Positions 8,611 through 19,116 of a stretch of DNA of 64,000 nt are shown here, in pieces (the first letter of the stretch is position 1; each line of letters opens with the position of its first letter). The DNA is from Paenibacillus_AR sp051594765 (lineage in GTDB: Bacteria > Bacillota > Bacilli > Paenibacillales > NBRC-103111), in contig NZ_JBPPGJ010000007.1 of assembly GCF_051594765.1 (NCBI RefSeq), positions 62,001 to 126,000 of the forward strand. The letters are read 5' to 3'. The notes below the pieces were generated by a model. The model worked only from the letters and a program-made list of their open reading frames with translations. It was not told the origin of the DNA and made no database searches. Both the position numbers and the translations under genes were made by a program.

Positions 8611-9894
8611 ATGAAACGGACGACGTTCACATTGGACCTGAGCAAATACCGCAAACTCACCCAAGCATTGGGAACCATGGGGAGAACCTATGCCCTGCTG
8701 TCGGCGACGACCCTTGCCGCCTTTCTGTTGGTGGTGGCCGTAGGCTATGGGCAGACCCGGATGAATGCCTCCCCCGCCTCCTCCATGAAGGGGCTGGCCG
8801 CTTCGGTATCCAACGAGTTTTTCCTCGATATGATGGGGCTGGAGGTCCCGCATCTGGCGGAGCAGAAGGACGCCGCCTCCACCTTTTCCCAGAAAAATGT
8901 GTTCGGCTTCATGTTCCGCATGCTGACGGATATTAACCTGAACGATCCCAAAACGCTGCTGGCCCGGGAAATTCCTGGGCTGGGCCTGGACAACTCCTAC
9001 CTGCTGCGCAAGCCCAACGGTGCAGAGGTCGGCGAAGGTCCGGTGGAATACGCTCCGGCTAACACGCAGAACGGCGGGCAGCCGCAGGGCCCTGCGGGGC
9101 AGGGAGGTGTTTCGCCTGCCGCCACCGGCTCACCGGCCCCCTCCGCCACACCGTCGCCCGCAGCAAGCGGGGCGGCCACCGCTTCCCCGTCCCCGGCGCC
9201 TGCATCGCATCCGACGACCGACGGCAAGAAGGTGGTGCTGATCTACCACTCCCATAACCGCGAGTCCTGGGTGCCGGAGCTGGGGCTGTCCGACAAGGAC
9301 ATGAACAAGGCGCAGGATTCCAAGAAGAACATCACTCTGGTGGGCAAGGAGCTGGCTGACCGGCTGGAGGACAAGGGCATCGGAGCAGTCCACTACAATA
9401 CCGACTATGCCACCGCCATCGACCAATACAACTGGTACTATTCCTACAAATACTCGTCGAAGACCGTCAAGGAAGCCTTCGCCGCCAACCCGGACATCCA
9501 ATTCGTCTTCGACCTGCACCGGGATGACTCGACGAAGGATAAATCGACGCTGACTGTCGACGGCAAGAGCTATGCCAAGGTCTTCTTCATCATCGGGCAG
9601 AAGAACCCTAACTGGGAGAAGAACGAAGCCTTCGCCACTCAACTGCAGGAGAAGCTGGAGAAGAAGATGAAGGGCCTCTCCCGCGGCATCTGGGCCAAGA
9701 GCGCCCATGACGGCAATGCGGAGTATAACCAGTCGCTGTCCCCGAACAGCATCCTGATCGAGATCGGCGGAGTCTTCAACACGCTGGAGGAATGCAAGAG
9801 AACCGCAGGCGTTCTGGCAGACGTCATCTCCGACATGTATTGGGATGCAACCAAGGTGAACGCTCCTGCTCCGGCAGGAGCCAAAACGAATTGA
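8611..9894 (+). CDS. spoIIP: Stage II sporulation protein P
   Basis: SpoIIP is the cell-wall amidase/endopeptidase of the DMP complex (with SpoIID and SpoIIM) that thins septal peptidoglycan and drives engulfment. The 427-residue protein has a cytoplasmic N-terminus, one membrane anchor (about 33-50), a Pro/Ala/Ser linker (about 145-205) and a C-terminal catalytic domain with VVLIYHSHNRESW, FVFDLHRD and the metal Glu region SILIEIGGVFN. I chose ATG 8611 because GGAGGAGG lies just upstream. An upstream in-frame start at 8518 falls inside the previous terminator. It is followed 18 bases later by a YqxA-type gene, as in B. subtilis. Confidence 0.95.
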   Translation: MKRTTFTLDLSKYRKLTQALGTMGRTYALLSATTLAAFLLVVAVGYGQTRMNASPASSMKGLAASVSNEFFLDMMGLEVPHLAEQKDAASTFSQKNVFGFMFRMLTDINLNDPKTLLAREIPGLGLDNSYLLRKPNGAEVGEGPVEYAPANTQNGGQPQGPAGQGGVSPAATGSPAPSATPSPAASGAATASPSPAPASHPTTDGKKVVLIYHSHNRESWVPELGLSDKDMNKAQDSKKNITLVGKELADRLEDKGIGAVHYNTDYATAIDQYNWYYSYKYSSKTVKEAFAANPDIQFVFDLHRDDSTKDKSTLTVDGKSYAKVFFIIGQKNPNWEKNEAFATQLQEKLEKKMKGLSRGIWAKSAHDGNAEYNQSLSPNSILIEIGGVFNTLEECKRTAGVLADVISDMYWDATKVNAPAPAGAKTN

Positions 9895-9912
9895 TCACGG
9901 GAGGATCCGATC

Positions 9913-10362
9913 ATGAGAAGAATCCGGCCGGGCAGGCTGCTGCTGACGATCTTCCTATTGGCCTTCGCGGTGTTCTTCGGGCTGGATCTGGCAACCCGGG
10001 GGATGGAACGGGTGCAGGGCCCCGCCGAGCAGGTGGGCAAGCCGGCCGTCGTGGCGCACCAGCCCGAAACCCGGCCTGCTGCCGTGAAGCCGGCTGCCGC
10101 CAGCCCGTCTGCTGCGGCCGGAACTGCCGGTTCAGGCACCACGGGCAAGACGGCCTCCGCCGGAGCCGGTGCCGCATCCGGCCAGAAGGTGCAGGCGGCC
10201 TCCGCCCAGCCGGGGGCAAAGTCGCAAGCCGAACCGCCGAAGATCGAGGTGAAGGAGTCCTTCCTGAACCATCTGAGCAACCGGGTGGGCGACGCGCTTC
10301 ACCATATCGCCAAGGCCATCATGGGGATGATCGTCTCCCTCTTCGACGCCCTGGTAACATGA
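9913..10362 (+). CDS. yqxA: YqxA-like (DUF3679) small membrane protein
   Basis: The 149-residue product has one N-terminal membrane segment (about 8-26), then a GMERVQG stretch resembling the family's GM..M.GY motif, a low-complexity Ala/Gly/Pro spacer (about 40-105) and a C-terminal amphipathic region (NHLSNRVGDALHHIAKA) ending in a second hydrophobic stretch. It sits directly after spoIIP and before lepA, the place of yqxA in B. subtilis (112 residues). The extra length is the spacer. Function is unknown. Likely co-transcribed with spoIIP, so probably a sporulation gene. RBS GGGAGGA at 9899. Confidence 0.65.
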   Translation: MRRIRPGRLLLTIFLLAFAVFFGLDLATRGMERVQGPAEQVGKPAVVAHQPETRPAAVKPAAASPSAAAGTAGSGTTGKTASAGAGAASGQKVQAASAQPGAKSQAEPPKIEVKESFLNHLSNRVGDALHHIAKAIMGMIVSLFDALVT

Positions 10363-10389
10363 CCCGACGGGAAAACAGGCCCGCTTCCA

Positions 10390-10418
10390 TTGATGACAAT
10401 CCTTCGAACTGATATAAT
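10390..10418 (+). promoter_or_regulatory. SigA promoter of lepA
   Basis: TTGATG (10390-10395), 17 bases, TATAAT (10413-10418). Confidence 0.75.
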
Positions 10419-10459
10419 GATACATTGAATCATTTGTCGGGCATTTTTAGGAGGGTCAC

Positions 10460-12274
<1,815 letters not shown>

Positions 12275-12289
12275 GAGAGACGAGAGACA

Positions 12290-12314
12290 GGAGTATCCCC
12301 GGGATACTCCTTTT
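12290..12314 (+). terminator. Hairpin with T-run between lepA and hemW
   Basis: GGAGTATCCC and GGGATACTCC (12290-12310) form a near-perfect inverted repeat followed by TTTT. It lies about 10 bases before the hemW ribosome binding site, so it may attenuate and not fully separate the two genes. Confidence 0.65.
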
Positions 12315-12334
12315 CCATTAGAGGAGGACCCCCT

Positions 12335-13501
12335 GTGAGCGACTATAAGATGAAGCCGCCGACGGCGGTCTATATCCACATTCCGTTCTGCACGAACAAG
12401 TGCCATTACTGCGACTTCAACTCCTACGTCCTGAAGGGCCAGCCCGTCGGCGAGTACCTCGACGCGCTGGAGCGCGAGATGGAGGCTACCGTGAAGCGGC
12501 TGCCCCCGCGGCGGATCGAGACGATCTTCGTCGGAGGCGGCACGCCGACGGTGCTGACACCGTCTCAGATGGAGCGGTTCCTGCGGCTGACCGCCGACTA
12601 TTTTGCAGACCGGGTAGACGATCTGGAATTCACCATGGAGGCCAACCCCGGGACCACGGATCCGGACAAGCTGGCCGTTATGCGGGAGGGCGGGGTCAAC
12701 CGGATCAGCTTCGGCGTTCAGTCGTTCCACGACCCCCTCTTGGAGAGAATCGGGCGCATCCATCAGTCGGAGGACGTGTACCGCAGCCTGGAATATGCCC
12801 GAGCCGCAGGCTTCGGCAACCTGACGATCGATCTCATGTTCGGCCTGCCGGGCCAGACCATGGAGCTCTTGGAGGATTCCCTCGACCAAGCGCTGAAGCT
12901 GGACTTGCAGCACTATTCCATCTACGGGCTGAAGGTGGAGGAGAATACCCTGTTCCACGCCTTGTATCAAAAAAATCAACTCGTCCTCCCCGAAGAAGAA
13001 GTGGAGGCTTCCATGTTCGAGCGTATAATGGAACGGTTGGAGCGGGCGGGATACCGGCAGTATGAGATCAGCAACTTCGCCCGGCCGGGCTACGAGAGCC
13101 GGCATAATACGATGTACTGGCGCAACCGGGCGTATTACGGCCTTGGTGCGGGAGCGCACGGATACGCCGATGCGGAGCGCCACGTCAACATCAAGGGGAT
13201 CCAACCCTACAACCAGGCGGCGATGCATAAGCTGCCCCGGCTGGAGGTCCATCCGGTGTCCCGGGAGGAGGCTATGGAGGACTTCATGATGGTGGGCCTG
13301 CGGCTCTTGGAGGGGGTCCGCCGGAACGATTTTGAAGACCAGTTCGGCGTCCCGATGGAAGCGGTGTTCGGCGGCATTATTCAGGATTTGACGGGCAAGG
13401 GACTGTTGGAGAAGACCGGGGTCGGCTACCGGATGACCCGTGAGGCCGTTCCCCTGGCCAATGTGGTGTTCGGCGCGTTCATCGGCTTATTGACCGGTTG
13501 A
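12335..13501 (+). CDS. hemW: Radical SAM family heme chaperone HemW
   Basis: HemW is a radical SAM iron-sulfur protein that binds heme and helps insert it into target proteins. It was formerly annotated as oxygen-independent coproporphyrinogen oxidase. The 388-residue protein carries Cys19-X3-Cys23-X2-Cys26-Asp-Phe (CTNKCHYCDF). The Phe after the last Asp, in place of a fourth Cys, distinguishes HemW from true HemN. Also seen are FVGGGTPTVL, RISFGVQSF and the HemN_C region (about 300-380). Start GTG 12335 follows GAGGAGG. A start there fits the family (HemW about 380). Confidence 0.93.
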   Translation: MSDYKMKPPTAVYIHIPFCTNKCHYCDFNSYVLKGQPVGEYLDALEREMEATVKRLPPRRIETIFVGGGTPTVLTPSQMERFLRLTADYFADRVDDLEFTMEANPGTTDPDKLAVMREGGVNRISFGVQSFHDPLLERIGRIHQSEDVYRSLEYARAAGFGNLTIDLMFGLPGQTMELLEDSLDQALKLDLQHYSIYGLKVEENTLFHALYQKNQLVLPEEEVEASMFERIMERLERAGYRQYEISNFARPGYESRHNTMYWRNRAYYGLGAGAHGYADAERHVNIKGIQPYNQAAMHKLPRLEVHPVSREEAMEDFMMVGLRLLEGVRRNDFEDQFGVPMEAVFGGIIQDLTGKGLLEKTGVGYRMTREAVPLANVVFGAFIGLLTG

Positions 13502-13509
13502 AATTTTGC

Positions 13510-13538
13510 TTGTAGGTTTATACGTCATGTTGTATATT
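13510..13538 (+). promoter_or_regulatory. Weak putative promoter of the GNAT gene
   Basis: TTGTAG (13510-13515), 17 bases, TATATT (13533-13538). It lies in the only AT-rich stretch between hemW and the GNAT gene. Confidence 0.4.
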
Positions 13539-13576
13539 TATTCATATCACAAATCGAGGACCAGGTGGGATGATAG

Positions 13577-14044
13577 ATGACGACGATGGCGGTACTGTGC
13601 CGGCGGGCTACGCAAGAGGATGTGGAAGCCCTCTACTTGCTGATTCAGAAGTATGCGGAGAAAGGAATTATGCTTCCCCGCAGCCGCGAGACGCTTCTCG
13701 CCATCATCGATACCTTCGTGATCGCGGAGGCCGACGGCAAGCTGATCGGGTGCGGCTCCTTGAGCCGGCTGGGCAAGGATCTCGTAGAGATCCGCTCGCT
13801 GGGGATCACGGAAGGGTTCAAGGGACAGGGCATCGGCTCCCAGCTGGTGGACCGGCTTCTCGAAGAAGCCAGGCAGATGGGGGTTCCGACCGTCATGGCG
13901 CTCACTTATGAAGTGAAATTTTTCGAGCGGAACGGCTTCGAGGTCGTGCCGAAGGAGATTTTTCCGGAGAAGGTCTGGAAGGACTGCATCCACTGCAAAA
14001 AGCAGCATTGCTGCGATGAAATCGCCGTTCAGAAACGCCTGTGA
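13577..14044 (+). CDS. GNAT family N-acetyltransferase (ArgA-like, COG1246 type)
   Basis: This 155-residue acetyl-CoA-dependent transferase has the GNAT A motif SLGITEGFKGQGIGSQLV (about 75-92, RGQGIG-type P-loop) and the B motif YEVKFFERNGF. The C-terminus has a Cys cluster (KDCIHCKKQHCCDE), a feature of ArgA-like N-acetylglutamate synthase relatives. An amino-acid acetylation role is possible, but the substrate is not determined. Start ATG 13577 follows AGGTGGGA. It lies between hemW and hrcA, where B. subtilis has no gene. Its last codons form the left arm of the following terminator. Confidence 0.85.
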   Translation: MTTMAVLCRRATQEDVEALYLLIQKYAEKGIMLPRSRETLLAIIDTFVIAEADGKLIGCGSLSRLGKDLVEIRSLGITEGFKGQGIGSQLVDRLLEEARQMGVPTVMALTYEVKFFERNGFEVVPKEIFPEKVWKDCIHCKKQHCCDEIAVQKRL

Positions 14045-14065
14045 TCACTTGACACAGGCGTTTTT
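14034..14065 (+). terminator. Terminator of the GNAT gene, overlapping the hrcA promoter
   Basis: AACGCCTGTG (14034-14043) pairs with CACAGGCGTT (14053-14062), followed by TTTTTC. The left arm lies in the last codons and stop of the GNAT gene. The loop and right arm contain the TTGACA of the next promoter. Confidence 0.85.
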
Positions 14066-14077
14066 CTTTGCTATTTT
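14049..14077 (+). promoter_or_regulatory. SigA promoter of the hrcA-grpE-dnaK operon
   Basis: TTGACA (14049-14054), 17 bases, TATTTT (14072-14077). The start would be near 14084, directly before the CIRCE operator. Confidence 0.75.
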
Positions 14078-14088
14078 TGTAGTATTGA

Positions 14089-14115
14089 TTAGCACTCATA
14101 TCGAGCGAGTGCTAA
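14089..14115 (+). promoter_or_regulatory. CIRCE operator (HrcA binding site)
   Basis: TTAGCACTC (14089-14097), nine bases, GAGTGCTAA (14107-14115) is a perfect match to the CIRCE consensus. HrcA bound here represses the operon. Heat shock titrates GroE away from HrcA and releases it. Confidence 0.98.
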
Positions 14116-14170
14116 CGACCCGAAGGTGACGGTCATGCAGGAGTCCATGCTGAAGGGGAGGCTGAAGCAG

Positions 14171-15196
14171 ATGTTATCGGACCGACAGAAGATGATTTTG
14201 AGCGCCATTGTAGATGATTATATCCGTTCCGCCGAGCCCGTGGGTTCCCGCAGCATCTCCAAGCGGGGAGACGTGGGCTTCAGTCCCGCCACCATCCGCA
14301 ACGAGATGTCGGATCTGGAGGAGCTGGGCTTCCTGGAGCAGCCCCATACCTCCGCAGGCCGCATTCCTTCCGAGAAGGGCTACCGCTATTACGTGGACCA
14401 TCTGCTGCAGCTGTCCAAGGTAACGGCTCCGGATTACAATATGCTCCGGAGTTATTTTGCCGAACGGCTCCAGGAGGTGGAGCAGGTCATCCAGCAGGTG
14501 GCGACCATGCTGTCCGGATTGACCAATTATACGTCCATCGTCATGGGACCCGAGGTGTTCAATACCACGCTCCGGCTTCTTCAGGTGGTGCCGCTCAGCG
14601 ATACCAGCGCCGTGGCCATCATTGTCACCAGCACCGGACAGGTGGAGAACAAGGTGTTCCAGATTCCCCAAGGTGTGCCCATGGGGGAGATCGAGAAGTT
14701 CGTGAACATTCTGAATGCGCGGCTGGCGGGAGTGCCGCTCCTGCATCTGCGTTCGAAGATGTATAACGAGATCGGGGAAGAGCTCTCCAAGCACGTCTCC
14801 GGCTACGAGGACCTGCTGAAGGTGTTCGAGGGCGTGGTGGACGACGACAAGGAAGACCGGATCTTCCTCTCCGGCGCCACCAAGATGCTGGCCCAGCCAG
14901 AATTCAAGGACGTGGAGAAGGTCAAGACGTTCCTGGAGCTTCTCGACGAGACACCGACCCTCGTCAAGCTGATCTCGTCCGCGCCCGATGGGCTGCAGGT
15001 CCGGATCGGCAGCGAGAATACGCTGGAAGCGATCAACAATTGCAGCTTGATTACCGCCACCTATGCCGTGGACGGCAAGACGCTCGGCACTATCGGGATT
15101 CTGGGGCCGACACGGATGGAGTACGGGAGGGTCATCGGCCTCCTGGAGCATTTCTCCAAGGATATGGCGGTTATGATGCAGCGTTGGTACAAATAA
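14171..15196 (+). CDS. hrcA: Heat-inducible transcription repressor HrcA
   Basis: HrcA is the class I heat-shock repressor that binds CIRCE. The 341-residue product begins MLSDRQKMILSAIVDDYIRS, then VGSRSISKRGD and FSPATIRNEMSDLEELGFL (winged helix, about 1-75) and HTSAGRIPSEKGYRYYVD, followed by the GAF-like dimer domain and the inserted C-terminal region. I chose ATG 14171 (AGGGGAGG nine bases upstream), which gives the standard N-terminus. An in-frame start at 14126 would add 15 unusual residues. It is the first gene of the operon and autoregulated through the CIRCE at 14089. Confidence 0.97.
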   Translation: MLSDRQKMILSAIVDDYIRSAEPVGSRSISKRGDVGFSPATIRNEMSDLEELGFLEQPHTSAGRIPSEKGYRYYVDHLLQLSKVTAPDYNMLRSYFAERLQEVEQVIQQVATMLSGLTNYTSIVMGPEVFNTTLRLLQVVPLSDTSAVAIIVTSTGQVENKVFQIPQGVPMGEIEKFVNILNARLAGVPLLHLRSKMYNEIGEELSKHVSGYEDLLKVFEGVVDDDKEDRIFLSGATKMLAQPEFKDVEKVKTFLELLDETPTLVKLISSAPDGLQVRIGSENTLEAINNCSLITATYAVDGKTLGTIGILGPTRMEYGRVIGLLEHFSKDMAVMMQRWYK

Positions 15197-15313
15197 GCTT
15201 GGCGTTGTCCCCCGGGAGGGAGCCGTTTTGGCTTCCTTCCGATTTGGGCACAATGGGTAAGGTTGGCGCGGCAGCGCCCAAGCGACGGAATTTTTAAGGA
15301 GGTGAACACTTAG

Positions 15314-15880
15314 GTGAGCGATTCAATGAAAGAGGAAGTGGCCCAAGCGCAAGAGACGGAGAATGAAGCCGTTGACCATACAGAGGCTACATACGATGAC
15401 CAGGAAGGCAAGACCGAGTCCGGCATCGGAAGCACCGAGCTGGAGGCGCTCCGCAAGCTTGCGGAGGAGAACCAGGAGCGTTATCTGCGGGCGCAAGCGG
15501 ACTTCGACAACTTCCGGCGGCGTACTCGTCAAGAGAAGGAAGATTTCGCCAAATATGCGTCTTCCAAGCTGGTAGAGCAGCTTCTGCCCGTATTGGACAA
15601 TTTCGAGCGGGCGATTCAGTCCAGCAGGGATTCGAAGGATTTTGATTCCCTTCTGAAGGGCATCGAGATGACCTTCCGCCAGTTGGACCAGACGCTGGAG
15701 CAGGAAGGCCTGAAGCGGATGGATGCCGCAGGACAGCCGTTCAACCCGGATTATCACCAGGCGATCATGCAGGTGGAGTCCGACGAGTACGAGGATGGCA
15801 CTGTCGTCGAGGAAGTTCAACGTGGTTATATGTTCAAGGATCGAGTGCTTCGGCCGGCCATGGTCAAAGTGAAAGGATAA
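15314..15880 (+). CDS. grpE: Nucleotide exchange factor GrpE
   Basis: GrpE releases ADP from DnaK and acts as the thermosensor of the cycle. The 188-residue protein has an acidic disordered N-terminus (about 1-45), the long dimer helix (LEALRKLAEENQERYLRAQA), the four-helix bundle and the beta-wing with the conserved RVLRPAMVKV end. Start GTG 15314 follows AAGGAGGTG. The 117 bases from hrcA contain GC-rich inverted repeats that could be processing or attenuating structures, as the B. subtilis message is cleaved there. Confidence 0.96.
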   Translation: MSDSMKEEVAQAQETENEAVDHTEATYDDQEGKTESGIGSTELEALRKLAEENQERYLRAQADFDNFRRRTRQEKEDFAKYASSKLVEQLLPVLDNFERAIQSSRDSKDFDSLLKGIEMTFRQLDQTLEQEGLKRMDAAGQPFNPDYHQAIMQVESDEYEDGTVVEEVQRGYMFKDRVLRPAMVKVKG

Positions 15881-15914
15881 TCGGGCAACCAACATTCGAA
15901 GGAGGACTTGAATC

Positions 15915-17759
15915 ATGGGTAAAGTCATCGGTATTGACCTCGGTACGACGAACTCCTGCGTAGCCGTGATGGAAGGCGGCGAGGCAGTAGTTATCCCTAA
16001 CCCGGAAGGCGCGCGCACTACGCCGTCCGTCGTGGGCTTCAAGAAGGACGGAGAGCGCACGGTAGGCGAAACCGCGAAGCGGCAAGCCATCACCAATCCG
16101 GACCGTACCATCATCTCCATCAAGCGCCATATGGGCACGAACCATAAAACGCAAATCGACAGCAACAGCTATACGCCGCAGGAAATCTCCGCGATGATCC
16201 TGCAGAAGCTGAAGGCGGACGCCGAGGCTTATCTGGGCCAGCCGGTTACCCAAGCGGTTATCACCGTGCCGGCTTACTTCAACGACAGCCAGCGTCAAGC
16301 CACCAAGGACGCCGGCAAGATCGCCGGTCTCGAAGTGCTCCGGATCGTCAACGAGCCGACCGCTGCAGCTCTGGCTTATGGCCTCGAGAAGGACAAGGAC
16401 GAGATCATCCTGGTTTATGACCTGGGCGGCGGCACCTTCGACGTCTCCATCCTGGAGCTGGGCGACGGCACCTTCGAGGTACTGGCTACCAGCGGCGACA
16501 ACCATCTGGGCGGAGACGACTTCGACCAGAAGATCATCGACTGGCTGGTAACCGAGTTCAAGAAGGAGCAGGGCATCGACCTGTCCAAGGACAAGGCGGC
16601 CGTTCAGCGTCTGAAGGATGCGGCCGAGAAGGCGAAGAAGGAGCTTTCCGGCGTCTTGACCTCCACCATTTCCCTGCCCTTCATCACGATGGTAGATGGC
16701 GTACCTCAGCACTTGGAGATGAACCTGACCCGCGCCAAGTTCGAAGAGCTGACCGCAGATCTGGTGGAGCGCACCATGGGCCCGACCCGTCAAGCCATGA
16801 GCGATGCGGGCATGAGCGCCAACGACATTCATAAGGTCGTGCTGGTCGGCGGCTCCACCCGGATTCCGGCCGTTCAGGAAGCCATCAAGAAGCTGCTGGG
16901 CAAAGAGCCGCATAAGGGCGTGAACCCGGATGAAGTGGTCGCTCTTGGCGCTGCCATCCAAGCGGGCGTCTTGACCGGTGACGTCAAGGACGTCGTACTG
17001 CTCGACGTCACTCCGCTGTCTCTCGGCATCGAAACCGCCGGCGGCGTATTCACGAAGATGATCGACCGCAACACCACGATCCCGACCAGCAAGTCCCAAG
17101 TCTTCTCCACCTATGCCGACATGCAGACCAGCGTCGAGATCCACGTCCTGCAGGGTGAGCGCTCCATGGCGTCGGACAACAAGACCCTGGGCCGGTTCAT
17201 GCTGGGCGACATTCCGCCGGCACCGCGCGGCGTACCGCAGATCGAGGTGACCTTCAACATCGACTCCAACGGTATCGTCAACGTATCCGCTACGGATAAG
17301 GGCACCGGCAAGAGCCAGAAGATCACCATCACCTCCTCCAGCGGCCTGTCCGACGAGGAGATCGACAAGATGATGAAGGATGCCGAGGCTCACGCCGAAG
17401 AGGACCGCAAGCGCAAGGAGCTGGTGGAAGCCCGCAACAACGCGGACCAGCTGGTCTACACCGTCGAGAAGACCATCAAGGATCTGGGCGACAAGGTGGA
17501 TGCCGGCGAGATCGAGAAAGCGAACGCTGCCAAGGACGCCGTCAAGAAGGCGCTGGAGGGCAACGATCTCGAAGACATCACCAAGGCAACCGAGGAATTG
17601 TCCCAAGTGGTGCAGCAGCTCTCCGTTAAGCTCTATGAGCAGATGGGAGCCCAGCAGCAAGCCGGCGAAGCCGGTTCCGCAGGCGCAGATGCCGGCGCGG
17701 CCCGCAAGGACAACGTGGTTGACGCGGATTACACCGTCGTGGACGAAGACAAGAAATAA
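15915..17759 (+). CDS. dnaK: Chaperone protein DnaK (Hsp70)
   Basis: DnaK is the central ATP-dependent Hsp70 chaperone. The 614-residue product has the N-terminal ATPase (IGIDLGTTNSCVAVMEGG, then AYFNDSQRQATKDAG, VYDLGGGTFDVSILE, VLVGGSTRIPAVQ), the linker VVLLDVTPLSLGIE, the beta-sandwich substrate domain and a helical lid ending in DADYTVVDEDKK. It shows the Gram-positive form (about 610 residues, with the short N-terminal lobe). Start ATG 15915 follows AAGGAGG. It is followed by a strong hairpin before dnaJ. Confidence 0.99.
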   Translation: MGKVIGIDLGTTNSCVAVMEGGEAVVIPNPEGARTTPSVVGFKKDGERTVGETAKRQAITNPDRTIISIKRHMGTNHKTQIDSNSYTPQEISAMILQKLKADAEAYLGQPVTQAVITVPAYFNDSQRQATKDAGKIAGLEVLRIVNEPTAAALAYGLEKDKDEIILVYDLGGGTFDVSILELGDGTFEVLATSGDNHLGGDDFDQKIIDWLVTEFKKEQGIDLSKDKAAVQRLKDAAEKAKKELSGVLTSTISLPFITMVDGVPQHLEMNLTRAKFEELTADLVERTMGPTRQAMSDAGMSANDIHKVVLVGGSTRIPAVQEAIKKLLGKEPHKGVNPDEVVALGAAIQAGVLTGDVKDVVLLDVTPLSLGIETAGGVFTKMIDRNTTIPTSKSQVFSTYADMQTSVEIHVLQGERSMASDNKTLGRFMLGDIPPAPRGVPQIEVTFNIDSNGIVNVSATDKGTGKSQKITITSSSGLSDEEIDKMMKDAEAHAEEDRKRKELVEARNNADQLVYTVEKTIKDLGDKVDAGEIEKANAAKDAVKKALEGNDLEDITKATEELSQVVQQLSVKLYEQMGAQQQAGEAGSAGADAGAARKDNVVDADYTVVDEDKK

Positions 17760-17817
17760 GCCATGGGTTGACGGCCTGCCGTCTTAGCCTATAGGATGGA
17801 TACAGCAAGGGCTTAAG

Positions 17818-17848
17818 ACCAAAGCCGGGTTCACCCGGCTTTGGTTTT
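17818..17848 (+). terminator. 12-bp hairpin with T-run between dnaK and dnaJ
   Basis: ACCAAAGCCGGG (17818-17829), loop TTCA, CCCGGCTTTGGT (17834-17845), then TTTG. The stem is perfect. It probably lowers dnaJ expression relative to dnaK, or dnaJ has a separate promoter that I cannot identify. Confidence 0.8.
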
Positions 17849-17942
17849 GCCATGCACGATGAGAGGAAGAAACCGGCGTTCTCCCGTTTCATCCGGCCGG
17901 CAAGAGCGGTTGGGCAGGAGGACTTTGGGGCGAGGTGAAAAC

Positions 17943-19064
17943 GTGAGCAAACGCGATTATTATGAAGTGCTGGGAGTCGAGAAGGACGCAGGCGCGGACG
18001 AGATCAAAAAAGCGTTCCGCAAGGCCGCGCGGCAGTACCATCCCGATGTAAACAAAGCTCCCGATGCGGAAGAAAAGTTCAAGGAAGTGAAGGAAGCCTA
18101 CGATGTGCTGAGCGATGACCAGAAACGCTCCACCTATGACCGGTTCGGCCATGTGGACCCGAATCAGGGTATGGGCGGAGGCGGCTTCAACGGTCAGGAT
18201 TTCGGCGGCTTCGGCGACATCTTCGACATGTTCTTCGGCGGAGGCGGCCAACGGCGGAACCCGAACGCGCCTCAACGGGGCAGCGACCTCCAATACACGA
18301 TGACGATTGAGTTCAAGGAGGCCGTATTCGGCAAGGAGATGGACATTACCATCCCCCGGACCGAGAACTGCGAGACCTGCCGCGGTACGGGCGCCAAGCC
18401 CGGAACCAAGCCGGATACCTGCGCTACGTGTAAAGGGAGCGGACAGCAGGAGGTCATCCAGAACACTGCCTTCGGCCGCATCGTGAACCGCCGTGTCTGC
18501 TCCGCTTGTAACGGACAAGGCACTACGGTGAAGGACCGCTGTACCGACTGTCACGGCGCAGGCAAGGTGAAGAAGCAGCGCAAGATTCATGTGAAGATTC
18601 CGGCCGGCGTCGATGACGGCGCCCAGCTCCGGGTATCCGGCGAAGGGGAAGCCGGATCCAAGGGCGGTCCTCCGGGGGATCTGTACATTGTGATCCGCGT
18701 CAAGACCCATGAATTCTTCGAGCGGGAAGGCGACGATATCTACTGCGAGATCCCGTTAACCTTCGCCCAAGCGGCGTTGGGAGACGAGATCGAGATCCCG
18801 ACGCTGACCGAGAAGGTGAAGCTGAAGATTCCGTCGGGCACCCAGACCGGAACCTACTTCCGCCTGAAGGGCAAGGGAGTTCCGCGCCTCCGCGGCTATG
18901 GCCAAGGCGACCAGCATGTGAAGGTGGTCGTGGTCACCCCGACCAACCTGAACGACGAGCAGAGAGAGCTGCTGCGGCAGTTCGCCGGCATGAGCGGTGA
19001 GCACACCCACGACAAGCAGCAATCCTTGTTCGAGCGGATGAAGAAGGCCTTCCTGGGCGAATAG
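17943..19064 (+). CDS. dnaJ: Chaperone protein DnaJ (Hsp40)
   Basis: DnaJ delivers clients to DnaK and stimulates its ATPase. The 373-residue protein has the J domain with HPD (about 32-34, QYHPDVNK), a Gly/Phe-rich stretch (about 75-105), four zinc motifs CETCRGTG, CATCKGSG, CSACNGQG, CTDCHGAG (about 145-210) and the C-terminal substrate domain. I chose GTG 17943 (MSKRDYYEVLGV), with GAGGTG six bases upstream. The in-frame extension back to 17841 overlaps the terminator and has no family match. Confidence 0.97.
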   Translation: MSKRDYYEVLGVEKDAGADEIKKAFRKAARQYHPDVNKAPDAEEKFKEVKEAYDVLSDDQKRSTYDRFGHVDPNQGMGGGGFNGQDFGGFGDIFDMFFGGGGQRRNPNAPQRGSDLQYTMTIEFKEAVFGKEMDITIPRTENCETCRGTGAKPGTKPDTCATCKGSGQQEVIQNTAFGRIVNRRVCSACNGQGTTVKDRCTDCHGAGKVKKQRKIHVKIPAGVDDGAQLRVSGEGEAGSKGGPPGDLYIVIRVKTHEFFEREGDDIYCEIPLTFAQAALGDEIEIPTLTEKVKLKIPSGTQTGTYFRLKGKGVPRLRGYGQGDQHVKVVVVTPTNLNDEQRELLRQFAGMSGEHTHDKQQSLFERMKKAFLGE

Positions 19065-19075
19065 GGAGGATTAAG

Positions 19076-19116
19076 AGAGAGCCGTCTTCCGGTAATGCGG
19101 GAGGCGGCTTTCTCTG
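19076..19116 (+). terminator. Hairpin terminator after dnaJ
   Basis: AGAGAGCCGTCTTCC (from 19076) pairs with GGGAGGCGGCTTTCTCT (to 19115) with one bulge. The T-run is weak (TGTTGG), so this may be partial. Confidence 0.55.

Noticed and set aside
15864..17660. A 598-codon minus-strand frame opposite dnaK
   Set aside because: This is a well-known artefact of dnaK codon use. The plus-strand protein is one of the most conserved known.
17841..17942. An N-terminal extension of dnaJ to 17841
   Set aside because: It starts inside the dnaK terminator and has no J-domain similarity, whereas GTG 17943 has a good ribosome binding site.
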